Source: Microbacterium abyssi
Lineage (GTDB): Bacteria; Actinomycetota; Actinomycetes; Actinomycetales; Microbacteriaceae
NCBI RefSeq assembly: GCF_015277895.1
Contig: NZ_CP063815.1
Span: forward strand, 372,001-436,000
Direction: 5' to 3'
Length of the DNA stretch: 64,000 bases
Below are positions 8,937-16,961 of the stretch, in pieces. The translations under genes and the position numbers were made by a program. The stretch's first letter is position 1. The number at the start of each line of letters is the position of its first letter. The notes beneath the pieces are model-generated. The model saw only the letters and a list, made by a program, of their open reading frames with translations. It searched no databases and was not told the DNA's origin.

Positions 8937-8942
8937 TAGACT
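8937..8942 (+). promoter_or_regulatory. Candidate -10 box for the DEAD-box helicase
   Basis: TAGACT matches the actinobacterial -10 consensus TANNNT. Transcription from here would give a 5' leader of about 180 nt before the helicase ATG, which includes the nested hairpin described next. No convincing -35 hexamer is visible. Confidence 0.35.
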
Positions 8943-8999
8943 GTCCCGGTCGGCTTCGAGCACCCGCCGTTCGCGCGGGGTCTTGCAAGTGTGAGCTCA

Positions 9000-9037
9000 G
9001 GGGCCGATGGTTCATAAACCATCACATGAATGGCCCC
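9000..9037 (+). promoter_or_regulatory. Nested hairpin in helicase 5' leader
   Basis: GATGGTT (9006-9012) pairs perfectly with AACCATC (9017-9023) around a CATA loop, and GGGGCC (9000-9005) pairs with GGCCCC (9032-9037) outside it. Long structured leaders are common for cold-induced RNA helicase and cold-shock mRNAs; a regulatory or autoregulatory role here is inference from position. Confidence 0.45.
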
Positions 9038-9128
9038 GGCCGACGAATGCCCGGGTATGTCTGCCGCGCTCTGATCTCTGTGCGCGCGAGCGGCGCTGTT
9101 CTCGTGTCAGAGACAGTCAGGAAACACC

Positions 9129-11372
9129 ATGCCAAAGAATGGCAAGCCCAAGGGCGGTCGCCCGTCCCGCAACTTCGAGCCGCGCTACGCGAAGAAGACG
9201 TCGTTCCACGACCGTCACGCCGGCGCCGGATCCCGCCCCGCAGGCGCTCGCGATGAGCGATCGGATGCCGGAGACCGCGGCTTCTCGTCGGATCGCCCTC
9301 GCACGTCGGATCGCGGCTTCGATCGCCGTCCCGGCAGCAAGAGCCCGAACCACCGTGGCTTCCGTCCGGCCGAGGCCGACGGCGGTGCGCCCAAGCGTCG
9401 CTGGAGCGACCAGGAGCGTGCCGGCCGCGACGAGGCTCGCGGCATCCGCGGCCGCGCAGAGTCCGGCCGTCGCGAGGCGCCGCACCACCGTGACGAGCGC
9501 CCGCGATACAACAGCGAGCGCCCCTCTGAAGGGCGTCGCTACGACGACCGCCCCCGCCGTGACGAGCGCGGGGGCGAGCGTCCCCGCTTCCAGGGCGACC
9601 GGCCGCGTTTCAACGGCGACCGCAACGACCGTCCGCGGTACAACGATGACCGTGGCGGTGACCGTTCCCGCGTCAACAGCGACCGTGGTGGTGACCGCCC
9701 GCGTTTCAACACCGATCGTGGTGGCGACCGCCCGCGTTTCAACAGCGACCGTGGTGGTGACCGCCCCCGTTACAACAGCGACCGTGGTGGTGACCGCCCC
9801 CGTTACAACAGCGACCGCGGTGCGGACCGCCCGCGGTTCAATCGAGACGAACGCCCCCGCTTCAACGATGACCGTGGCGGTGACCGCCCCCGTTATGACC
9901 GCGACCGCAACGACCGCAACGACCGCGACCGCAACGACCGCGGTGCCGAGCGTCCGCGTTTCAACCGCGATGACCGATCGAACCGCCACGAGCGTCCGAA
10001 CCGCGATGACCGCCCGCGTTACAACGACGACCGGCGCAGCGAGCGTCCTCGCCGTGACGACCGCGCGCAGCGCCCGACCCGCAGTGACTGGAACGCCTCC
10101 CCGGCGAAGCCGTTCGAGCCGACCGAGGACGTCGTCCACGAGAAGCTCGCGGCGAAGGTCGTCGCCGCTCCCGAGGTCGAGGGCACCTCGTTCGCCGATC
10201 TCGGACTCGGCTCGAACATCGTCGAGACGCTGAGCAATATGGGCGCGGCCTCGCCGTTCCCGATCCAGGCAGCGACGATCCCGTCGATCCTCGAGGGGCG
10301 CGACGTGCTCGGCCGGGGTCGCACCGGCTCCGGCAAGACCATCGCGTTCGGCGCTCCGCTCGTCGAGAGCATCCTGAAGGCGCAGGCGGGCAAGCGCCGC
10401 GAGTTCGGCCGCAACCCGCAGGCGATCATCCTCGCGCCGACCCGCGAGCTTGCCCTGCAGATCGACCGCACGGTGCAGCCGATCGCCCGCAGCGTCGGCC
10501 TGTTCACCACGCAGATCTACGGCGGCGTCCCGCAGGGACGTCAGGTCGGTGCTCTGAAGAAGGGCGTCGACATCGTGATCGGCACCCCCGGCCGCATCGA
10601 GGACCTGATCAACCAGGGCAAGCTCGACCTGTCGGACTGCCGCATCGCCGTGCTCGACGAGGCCGACCACATGTGCGAGCTCGGATTCGTCGAGCCCGTG
10701 CAGCGCATCCTGCGTCACACGGCCGAGGGCAGCCAGAAGCTGCTGTTCTCGGCGACGCTCGACCGTGAGGTCGCAGCCCTCGTCGAAGAGTTCCTCGTGG
10801 ACCCCGCCGTCTACGAGGTCGCCGGTGAGGACCAGGATTCCAGCACGATCGAGCATCGCGTGCTCGTGATCGAGCATCGCGACAAAGCGGAGATCCTGAA
10901 CACCCTGGTCGACCGCGACGGCAAGACGCTCGTCTTCGCCCGCACCCGCGCCTATGCCGAGATGCTGGCGGAGCAGTTCGAGGATGCCGGCATCCCCGCC
11001 GCAGCCCTGCACGGCGACCTCAACCAGGCCAAGCGCACGCGCAACCTGCAGAAGATGACGTCCGGCCGGGTCAACGTGCTCGTCGCGACGGATGTGGCTG
11101 CCCGCGGCATCCACGTCGACGACATCGACCTGGTCATCCAGGCCGATGCCCCCGACGAGTACAAGACGTACATGCACCGCTCCGGCCGCACCGGCCGCGC
11201 GGGCCGCTCCGGCCGCGTCGTCACGCTGATCACGCGTCAGCGCCAGCGCCGGACGTCGGAGCTGCTCGGCCGCGCCGAGATCGACGCACCATTCGAGCAG
11301 GCGCGCCTCGGCGACGACATCCTCGAGGAGATCGCGGGCCGCATGCCGAGCGCGGCCGAGCTCACCGCCTGA
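9129..11372 (+). CDS. DEAD-box ATP-dependent RNA helicase with repetitive N-terminal tail
   Basis: A 747-residue RNA helicase that unwinds RNA structure, probably in ribosome assembly or RNA decay. The helicase core begins near residue 350 with a Q-motif region (SFADLG...FPIQAATIP). It carries Walker A GRTGSGKT, PTRELA, LDEADHM (DEAD), SAT (LFSATLD), ATDVAARGIH and the terminal HRSGRTGRAG. The first 340 residues are low-complexity, rich in Arg, Asp, Gly, Asn and aromatic residues, with tandem 11-residue units at residues 174-239; such tails bind RNA and promote condensation in other helicases. In most bacterial DEAD-box proteins the basic tail is C-terminal, so its N-terminal place here is notable. 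The ATG at 9129 follows AGGAAA. Confidence 0.93.
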   Translation: MPKNGKPKGGRPSRNFEPRYAKKTSFHDRHAGAGSRPAGARDERSDAGDRGFSSDRPRTSDRGFDRRPGSKSPNHRGFRPAEADGGAPKRRWSDQERAGRDEARGIRGRAESGRREAPHHRDERPRYNSERPSEGRRYDDRPRRDERGGERPRFQGDRPRFNGDRNDRPRYNDDRGGDRSRVNSDRGGDRPRFNTDRGGDRPRFNSDRGGDRPRYNSDRGGDRPRYNSDRGADRPRFNRDERPRFNDDRGGDRPRYDRDRNDRNDRDRNDRGAERPRFNRDDRSNRHERPNRDDRPRYNDDRRSERPRRDDRAQRPTRSDWNASPAKPFEPTEDVVHEKLAAKVVAAPEVEGTSFADLGLGSNIVETLSNMGAASPFPIQAATIPSILEGRDVLGRGRTGSGKTIAFGAPLVESILKAQAGKRREFGRNPQAIILAPTRELALQIDRTVQPIARSVGLFTTQIYGGVPQGRQVGALKKGVDIVIGTPGRIEDLINQGKLDLSDCRIAVLDEADHMCELGFVEPVQRILRHTAEGSQKLLFSATLDREVAALVEEFLVDPAVYEVAGEDQDSSTIEHRVLVIEHRDKAEILNTLVDRDGKTLVFARTRAYAEMLAEQFEDAGIPAAALHGDLNQAKRTRNLQKMTSGRVNVLVATDVAARGIHVDDIDLVIQADAPDEYKTYMHRSGRTGRAGRSGRVVTLITRQRQRRTSELLGRAEIDAPFEQARLGDDILEEIAGRMPSAAELTA
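9648..9845 (+). repeat. 33-bp coding tandem repeat (six units)
   Basis: Six consecutive 33-bp units encode DRGGDRSRVNS, DRGGDRPRFNT, DRGGDRPRFNS, two of DRGGDRPRYNS and DRGADRPRFNR. The units are nearly identical at the DNA level, especially the two centred near 9760 and 9795, so unit number may vary between strains by slippage or recombination. Confidence 0.85.
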
Positions 11373-11401
11373 TCGCATTCCGCGGAAGCGCGCGGATCCG
11401 A

Positions 11402-11426
11402 GGGGCCGGAATCTGATTCCGGCCCC
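11402..11426 (+). terminator. Rho-independent terminator after the helicase
   Basis: A perfect 11-bp stem GGGGCCGGAAT / ATTCCGGCCCC with a 3-nt CTG loop is followed by TTTCC, 30 bp after the helicase stop codon. The U-tract is short, as usual in high-G+C actinobacteria. Confidence 0.85.
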
Positions 11427-11540
11427 TTTCCGTTCCTGCTCGGCGATGTGATCGAGGTCGCCGCGATGGCCGCGCGGCTTCCGGTGACCTGGGGCGTGGT
11501 CGATCGCGTGCGGTGCTGAAGCGCGGGGCCACCGCAGCCT

Positions 11541-11687
11541 GACCAGGAGGTGGTTGTTCGTGCCGCACAGGCGGCACCGAAGCGGGGTGACGCGACACCT
11601 CCGGGAGGGCGGACGCGACGGCGCGACCAGGAGGTGACGCTACATGTCGCTCGACCGGTGTCTACGCGGCACGAGGCGACACTTCCC
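11541..11687. repeat. Two tandem hairpin-forming units in a gene-free stretch
   Basis: The 349-bp stretch 11373-11721 has no convincing gene. Besides the terminator it holds two similar units. Both open with GACCAGGAGGTG (11541-11552 and 11625-11636, 84 bp apart) and close with a GCGACAC(C/T)TCC block (ends 11602 and 11687). Within each unit the opening GGAGGTG can pair with the closing CACCTCC or CACTTCC. Unit one also holds the perfect hairpin GTGCCGC-ACAG-GCGGCAC; unit two pairs TGTCGC with GCGACA. This looks like a dispersed palindromic element; function unknown. Confidence 0.5.
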
Positions 11688-11721
11688 GCCGCATCTTCGT
11701 TGCGGAGTTGTGAACAGCGAG

Positions 11722-12261
11722 TCAGACGGCGGAGTGAGTGTGCACGGCGGAGCTGAGCGTCGTGCCGTTGAGATCCAGGTACAGCTGCCCCTCGGTGACC
11801 GTCAGCGTGACGGTGCTGCGCCGTTCGAGCAGACGGACGGCGTCGTCGACGAATCCGGGGTCGAAACTGAACACCTGGATGGCCCCGGCGTTGTGGATGC
11901 GCTTGCCCGCCCAGGGAGCCTTGACCTTGGCGGGATCACGATGCGTGTACACCGCGACGCGGTCGGCCAGTCTGCTGCCGTGGTGCAGGCGCTCCGCGTC
12001 CGGCGCGCCGACCTCCACCCACGCTGTGACACTGCCGGTCAGGTCGCGCACGACCACCGCGGGTTCCTCTGTGGACGAGATGCCCTCGCCGAACGCGATC
12101 CCCTCCGCGTACTCGAGGCAGTAGGCGAGCAGGCGGGTCACCATGTAAGCATCGGTCTCGGAAGGATGCCGCGCCGCACGGAGCGTGAAATCGTCGTAGA
12201 CGCCGCGATCCATGTCTGCCAGCTGCACCGCGAACGTGTAGATCGTCGAACCGATTGCCAT
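11722..12261 (-). CDS. YaeQ-family protein
   Basis: A 179-residue protein with the YaeQ family start (IGSTIYTFAVQLADMDRGVYDDF), the conserved ARHPSETDAYMVTRLLAYCLEYAEGIAFGEG segment (split here at residue 30-60) and the VTAWVEVGAPDAERLHHGSR strand-loop. YaeQ proteins have a PD-(D/E)XK nuclease-like fold; their exact role is unsettled (an RfaH-bypass effect was reported for the E. coli protein). It is encoded 39 bp after the radical SAM gene in the same direction and may share its transcript. Confidence 0.85.
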   Translation of the reverse strand: MAIGSTIYTFAVQLADMDRGVYDDFTLRAARHPSETDAYMVTRLLAYCLEYAEGIAFGEGISSTEEPAVVVRDLTGSVTAWVEVGAPDAERLHHGSRLADRVAVYTHRDPAKVKAPWAGKRIHNAGAIQVFSFDPGFVDDAVRLLERRSTVTLTVTEGQLYLDLNGTTLSSAVHTHSAV

Positions 12262-12300
12262 AGTCCCGAGCCTACGCGTGGCGGAGTCGACTGCCCCATG

Positions 12301-13344
12301 TCAGAACAGCATCGGCTGCGGCGGGGGCGCGGCGGGAGTCAGCACGGCGGGTCGCGTGAGCGTGCGCGTCGGATACGCGTCGTCGGAGTGCCGCGCCTCC
12401 AGCCCGTGCGCGCGGATCAGCGGCCGGATGCGCTTGGCGAGCCACTGCCGGTACGCCTTCGGTGCATCCGCGGCGGTGCCGGGATACAGTCCGCGATACG
12501 ACGACATGAGCTCCGGATGCTCGCGCTCCAGCCATTGCATGAACCAGGGCTTCACGCCGGCCCGCAGGTGCAGTGCGCCGTAGATGACGTGGTCGGCGCC
12601 CGATGCCCTGACGCGCCGGAGCGCATGGTCGATCGCGGCGACCGAGTCGGTGAGGTGCGGCAGGATCGGCATGAGGAAGACGCCGACTCGGAGTCCGGCA
12701 TCGGTCAGTGCCCGGACGGTGTCGAGACGCGCCTGAGTCGACGGTGTTCCCGGTTCGATCGAATGCTGCAGCTCATCGTCGTACATGGCTATCGACATCG
12801 AGACGTCGACGGGCACGTCCTTCGCGGCCTCCACCAGCAGCGGGATATCGCGGCGGATCAGCGTGCCCTTGGTGAGGATCGAGATCGGCGTTCCGGACTC
12901 AGCGAGGGTGCGAATGATGTCGGGCATCAGCCGGTACCGGCCCTCGGCGCGCTGGTACGGATCGGTGTTCGTCCCGAGCGCGACGGTCTCGTGCTGCCAG
13001 CTGCCGCGCCGGAGTTCGCGCTGCAGCACCTCGGCGACGTTGGTCTTCACGACGATCTGCGAATCGAAGTCTCCGCCGCCGTCGAGGTCGAGGTACTGAT
13101 GCGTGCCGCGCGCGAAGCAATAGACACATGCATGGCTGCATCCGCGGTACGGATTGATCGTCCAGCTGAACGGCATGCGCGATCCACCCGGAACGTGATT
13201 GAGCGCCGACTTCGCCAGCACCTCATGGAAGGTCATGCCCGCGAACTCCGGCGTCGTCACCGAGCGCATGATCCCGGTGCGATTCTCGAGACCGGGGAGC
13301 GCGGCGGCATCCGTGTCTTCGAGCGTCTGTCCCTGCCATCTCAT
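12301..13344 (-). CDS. Rv2578c-like radical SAM protein
   Basis: A radical SAM protein of the spore-photoproduct-lyase-like group often named after mycobacterial Rv2578c. The cluster motif is CSHACVYC (CxxxCxxC, residues about 69-76 from the chosen start), preceded by SWTINPYRG. Downstream, LGTNTDPYQRAEGRYRLMPDI and VSMSIAMYDDELQHSIEPGTPS fit the SAM-binding barrel. The ATG at 13344 (MRWQGQTLED) was chosen over a frame opening 10 codons earlier because homologues begin with MRW. Biochemical function unknown. Confidence 0.85.
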   Translation of the reverse strand: MRWQGQTLEDTDAAALPGLENRTGIMRSVTTPEFAGMTFHEVLAKSALNHVPGGSRMPFSWTINPYRGCSHACVYCFARGTHQYLDLDGGGDFDSQIVVKTNVAEVLQRELRRGSWQHETVALGTNTDPYQRAEGRYRLMPDIIRTLAESGTPISILTKGTLIRRDIPLLVEAAKDVPVDVSMSIAMYDDELQHSIEPGTPSTQARLDTVRALTDAGLRVGVFLMPILPHLTDSVAAIDHALRRVRASGADHVIYGALHLRAGVKPWFMQWLEREHPELMSSYRGLYPGTAADAPKAYRQWLAKRIRPLIRAHGLEARHSDDAYPTRTLTRPAVLTPAAPPPQPMLF

Positions 13345-13403
13345 CCTGAAAGTCGAACAAAAAACCGAATCCAAGTCAAGCGCGAATGAGATCTATCTTC
13401 GAG

Positions 13404-13730
13404 TCAGTCGAGGTGCCAGATCTCCTCGAGCATCTCCCAGTTGGGCGCTGTCGAGCCGGCGTGGAAGGGCGACTGGCAGGGGCCGGTCCGCGACCACCAC
13501 AGCTGCGTCGCTTCATCGGCGGCCATGATCGCCTGATCCGCCTCGTAATCCTCGCCGGCGTACTCGAAATAGCCGACGATCACATCGCCGGTGATGAAGA
13601 TCGAGAAATTGCGGATGCCCGTGGCGCTGATCGTCGCCTCGACCTGTGGCCACACCGCCGCATGCAGGTCGAGGTACTCCTGCCGTTTCTCCGGTCTCAG
13701 TCGAGCGATCATCCCGAATCGCCGGGTCAT
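13404..13730 (-). CDS. rhaM: L-rhamnose mutarotase-family protein
   Basis: A 108-residue RhaM/RhaU-family protein (dimeric alpha/beta-barrel), which speeds alpha/beta anomer exchange of L-rhamnose in known members. Family features are FGMIARLRPEKRQEYLDLHAAVWPQV (in two halves near residues 5-30), IRNFSIFI, DEATQLWW and the C-terminal EMLEEIWHLD. It is the last gene of the ABC importer unit, 4 bp after the second permease. The pathway encoded next door need not start from rhamnose, since family members act on other pyranoses; the sugar is therefore open. Confidence 0.85.
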   Translation of the reverse strand: MTRRFGMIARLRPEKRQEYLDLHAAVWPQVEATISATGIRNFSIFITGDVIVGYFEYAGEDYEADQAIMAADEATQLWWSRTGPCQSPFHAGSTAPNWEMLEEIWHLD

Positions 13731-13734
13731 CGGA

Positions 13735-14562
13735 TCAGCCCTTGGTGGCGCCGGCCGTCACGCCGGCCGAGATCTGCCGCTGGAAGATCAGGTAGATGAC
13801 GATGATCGGCAGGACCGCGAGCATCACGCCGGCGATGTATGTCGGCACGTTGTCCGGGTACTGGCCACGCAGTGCGCTGACGCCGACCATGACCGTGCGG
13901 TTCGAAGGAGACTGCATGATGAGCAGCGCGATGAGGATGTCGTTCCAGACGAACAGCGAGTTCAGGATGCCCATCGAGATCAACGCGGGCTTTCCCACCG
14001 GCACCATGATGCGCCACCACGTGCCGAAGAGTCCGTTGCCGTCGACCCGAGCGGCCTCGGTGAGCTCCTTCGGCACGCCGGAGTAGTACGAGGTCATGAA
14101 GTAGACGGTGAACGGCAGGAACTGTGCGACGTAGGCGGCGATGAGGCCGGGGAACGTGTTGATCAGGCCCATGTCGCTGAGAACCTTGATCGTCGGCACC
14201 ATGATCACCTGGAAGGGGATCATCATCATCGCCAGGATGAGCAGGAACGCGAGCTTGCTGCCGCGGAACGTCAGGTGGCTGAGCGCGTAGCCGCACATCG
14301 ACGAAAGCAGCAGGATGATCGTCACCGAACACACGGTCGCGATGATCGTGTTGAGGAAGTAGCGCCCCATGTCGGCGTTTACCCAGGCGTCGATGTAGTT
14401 CTGGACGTTGAAGGTCTGCGTGACGCCGAGGCGGTCGAGTACGTAGTCCTTGCGTGTCTTCAGCGAGATGTTGAGCCCGTAGAGCATCGGATAGATCGTC
14501 GCCAGCGCGAGCAGCATCATCGGGACGGCGAGAGCCCAGCGGGCGGCGCGTTGCCTGCGCAT
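13735..14562 (-). CDS. Carbohydrate ABC importer permease (MalG type)
   Basis: A 275-residue inner-membrane permease with six predicted helices, beginning ARWALAVPMMLLALATIYPM. The EAA loop that contacts the ATPase reads ELTEAARVDGNGLFGTWWRIMVP. Its ATG overlaps the stop codon of the first permease (ATGA), so the two are coupled and form the heterodimeric channel. No ATPase gene is in the cluster, so a shared MsiK-type ATPase elsewhere probably energises it (known habit of actinobacterial sugar importers). Confidence 0.92.
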   Translation of the reverse strand: MRRQRAARWALAVPMMLLALATIYPMLYGLNISLKTRKDYVLDRLGVTQTFNVQNYIDAWVNADMGRYFLNTIIATVCSVTIILLLSSMCGYALSHLTFRGSKLAFLLILAMMMIPFQVIMVPTIKVLSDMGLINTFPGLIAAYVAQFLPFTVYFMTSYYSGVPKELTEAARVDGNGLFGTWWRIMVPVGKPALISMGILNSLFVWNDILIALLIMQSPSNRTVMVGVSALRGQYPDNVPTYIAGVMLAVLPIIVIYLIFQRQISAGVTAGATKG

Positions 14563-15518
14563 CAGGCCTCCTTCGTCGCGCGACGCAGCACGCGGATCTG
14601 GATCAGTCCGATCACGAGGACGATCAGCAGCAGGAACACGGAAGCGGCCGACGCAAGAGCGGGGCGCGCTTCGCCGTTGAGCTTCCAGATGAGGAACTCG
14701 GGAAGGTACGACGCGGCCCCCGGGCCGCCCGCGGTCATCGTGTAGAGCAGGGCGAAAAGGCCCGTGAGCATCCCGATGGTCGTCGTCACGAAGACGAACT
14801 GGATCGTCTGGCTGAGCCCAGGGATGATGATGTGCACGATCTGCTGGCGCATGTTCGCGCCGTCGATCTTCGCGGCATCCAGCAACTCTGCGTCAAGCGT
14901 GGCGAAGCCCGCGAGGAAGATGGTGAACGCCATGCCGAACGTCGCCCAGATGTGTACGACGAGCACTGTCGGAAGGGCGGTCTCGGGCAGACCCAGCCAG
15001 TCGACACCGGGGATGTGCAGCACCCCGAGCGCATTGTTCAGGGGGCCGTTGGCGGCGAGGATGATGTTGAAGATCGCGCCGATGATGATCGGCGAGAGCA
15101 CCACCGGGAGGAAGTACACGCTCCGGTAGAAGCGGTGTCCGGGAATCTTCAGGAAGACGAATGTCGCGAGGATGCCGGCGACGAAGACCTGGATCGGCAC
15201 GAACAGCAGCACGACGAGCACGTTGCGCGCGGATGCCTGGAATCGCGCGTCGCCGAGCAGGGTGACGTAGTTGTCAAGGCCGATGAACTGGCCGTTGAGC
15301 TCCTTGTCGCCCGTGAAGGAGAAGTTGATCCCCAGCACGAGCGGATACAACCGGAAGATCGCAAGGATGAGCAGGACCGGCAGCACCATGAGGTAAGGCG
15401 CGAGCCGTTCGAACGTCCACGGCTTCTTCCGCAGCGGGCGATCTGTCGCGATGCGCCCTCGGCCCGGGGCCTTGCCCCTCAGGACAAGGCTCCGGGTCGA
15501 GGTGGTGTCGGTCGACAA
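14562..15518 (-). CDS. Carbohydrate ABC importer permease (MalF type)
   Basis: A 318-residue permease with six helices (LAPYLMVLPVLLILAIFRLYPLV first) and an EAA loop ELLDAAKIDGANMRQQIVHIIIP. The open frame extends to 15764, but that would overlap 242 bp of the solute-binding protein gene in another frame and add a Ser/Arg-rich tail. The TTG at 15518, 5 bp after the upstream stop codon and preceded by AGGG, is the likely start. Works with the MalG-type partner and the lipoprotein receptor upstream. Confidence 0.88.
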   Translation of the reverse strand: MSTDTTSTRSLVLRGKAPGRGRIATDRPLRKKPWTFERLAPYLMVLPVLLILAIFRLYPLVLGINFSFTGDKELNGQFIGLDNYVTLLGDARFQASARNVLVVLLFVPIQVFVAGILATFVFLKIPGHRFYRSVYFLPVVLSPIIIGAIFNIILAANGPLNNALGVLHIPGVDWLGLPETALPTVLVVHIWATFGMAFTIFLAGFATLDAELLDAAKIDGANMRQQIVHIIIPGLSQTIQFVFVTTTIGMLTGLFALLYTMTAGGPGAASYLPEFLIWKLNGEARPALASAASVFLLLIVLVIGLIQIRVLRRATKEA

Positions 15519-15522
15519 AGGA

Positions 15523-16785
15523 TCAGCCCTCCGAAGCTGCCAGCTGGGCGGCTGCATCGGAGACAGCCACATCGCCGCTGAGAAGCTGCTGTCCGAGTCG
15601 GTGCAGCAGATCGAGCGTTTCCGCGCTGAGCGCGGTGTGCAGCAGCGGCTTGCTGTCGGGAAGGTTCGCGACGATGTCGTTCGCGGCCTCGATGTCCGTC
15701 TCCAGCTCGATCGTCGTGTCGGATGCGATCTGACCACCGGCGAGGGAGAACTTCGCCAGAGCATCCGAGTCGACCGATGCCTTGATCCAGTCGACGCCCA
15801 GGTCCTTCTTGTCCTCGTTGAGGAGGGCGTATCCCGTTCCGCCTTCGGCAGGGAGGGCGATTTCAGCGCCGTCGTTCACGGTCACCGGCATCATGAACCC
15901 GAGGTCGGCTCCGAGGAACTCGTCGAACTGACTCCAGTGAGCGGTGTCGCTCATCAGAGCCGTGACCATTGCGGCGTTGCCTGCGGAGAAGATGTCGAAC
16001 GAGTCGTTGAACATCGCGGTCGAGTTCGCGCCGTCGTTGTACCAGCCGCTCGCCGAGCTGTCGGCCCAGAGCTGCAGGATCTGCGTGGCGTGCTCGCCGG
16101 TCCAGTCGCGCTCGCCGTCGATCCATGCGTCGTACTCCTCCGGGGTGAAGACCCCCGAGCCGAATCCGGAGAGGAAGAACTCGATGCCGAGGCCCTCCTT
16201 GTTGCCGAGCGCGAAGCACGACGCATCGGTCTCGGCGAGAATCGCCGCGCAGGCTTCGTCCAGTTCGTCCCATGTGGCGGGCGGGTTATCGGCGTCGAGC
16301 CCGGCCGCTTCGAAGATCGCCTTGTTGTAGTAGATCGGGAAGCCCTGCAGGAACCGAGGCGCGGAGTACGTCTCTCCATCAGCCTGGAAGGCGGGCCAGC
16401 CGGCGATGGTGTCCTCAAGATCTGCCAACTCGTCGGTCAGCGGAACGAGGATGTCTGCGCGACTGCGCAGCTGGGTCCCGCCGTTGAACAGTGCGATGTC
16501 CGGGCCCGTGCCGGCTTCGACCGCGCTGCCGAGCAGGGTGTAGTACTGGTCGAACGGCTGGTTGACGATTTCGACATCGACGTCGGGGTGCGTTTCGGCG
16601 AACACCGCCGTGATGTCCTCCGTGTAGGTCGCGGCCGACTCGTCCGCGTCCCCCCAGTTCCAGATGACGAGCTTGTCGCTCGAACCGGAGCTTCCGGCCG
16701 AACCCGACGGCGATGCGCCGCCGCAACCGGTCAGGATGAGTGCGGCCGCTCCTACGGCTGCGGTGACAGCGATGCTTCGCTTCAT
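15523..16785 (-). CDS. Sugar ABC importer solute-binding lipoprotein
   Basis: A 420-residue family-1 extracellular solute-binding protein. It has a lipoprotein signal peptide (KR, then AVTAAVGAAALILTGC with lipobox LTGC, lipidated Cys near 21), a Gly/Ser linker and a mature receptor starting KLVIWNWGD. It delivers a carbohydrate to the two permeases encoded directly downstream. The ATG has GAGAGGATC upstream. Candidate GntR operators lie 70-120 bp before the start. The ligand is probably the sugar or sugar acid degraded by the flanking enzymes; this is inference from linkage. Confidence 0.93.
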   Translation of the reverse strand: MKRSIAVTAAVGAAALILTGCGGASPSGSAGSSGSSDKLVIWNWGDADESAATYTEDITAVFAETHPDVDVEIVNQPFDQYYTLLGSAVEAGTGPDIALFNGGTQLRSRADILVPLTDELADLEDTIAGWPAFQADGETYSAPRFLQGFPIYYNKAIFEAAGLDADNPPATWDELDEACAAILAETDASCFALGNKEGLGIEFFLSGFGSGVFTPEEYDAWIDGERDWTGEHATQILQLWADSSASGWYNDGANSTAMFNDSFDIFSAGNAAMVTALMSDTAHWSQFDEFLGADLGFMMPVTVNDGAEIALPAEGGTGYALLNEDKKDLGVDWIKASVDSDALAKFSLAGGQIASDTTIELETDIEAANDIVANLPDSKPLLHTALSAETLDLLHRLGQQLLSGDVAVSDAAAQLAASEG

Positions 16786-16857
16786 TGCGATCCTCTCGAC
16801 GTTGAATGTCTTCGTGCTGTGGTCGGCCTGGCTGCAGGTCTCGAGTTGGAAATGTAC

Positions 16858-16902
16858 TACGTCTGATGTACCAAGTCAAAGAAACATCACACGAATGATG
16901 TT
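16858..16902 (-). promoter_or_regulatory. Candidate GntR operators before the ABC importer
   Basis: Two elements lie between the GntR gene and the importer. TACGTCTGATGTA (16858-16870) contains the core TGATGTA (TACATCA on the minus strand) shared with the site before the enolase-family gene. AACATCA (16883-16889) and TGATGTT (16896-16902) form a perfect inverted repeat with a 6-nt spacer. FadR-type GntR regulators bind short TAC/GTA-like palindromes; binding here is inferred. Confidence 0.5.
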
Positions 16903-16961
16903 CCCGGGCGGGCGCGATCAAAGGGTCACGCTGGGTGTGGCGTGCCTCGCTCGCTCGGTGT

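Noticed and set aside
9640..9850. Regular 33-bp repeats that look like a CRISPR array
   Set aside because: There are no unique spacers between repeats, and the units are in frame within the DEAD-box helicase gene, coding an 11-residue tandem repeat.
9117..11378. Long open frame antisense to the helicase (753 codons)
   Set aside because: Composition is low complexity (Val/Thr/Ala mirror of the coding repeats) and the plus strand carries all helicase motifs.
15519..15764. Extended N-terminus of the MalF-type permease
   Set aside because: It overlaps the solute-binding protein gene in another frame and is Ser/Arg-rich; the TTG at 15518 has better spacing and a better protein start.
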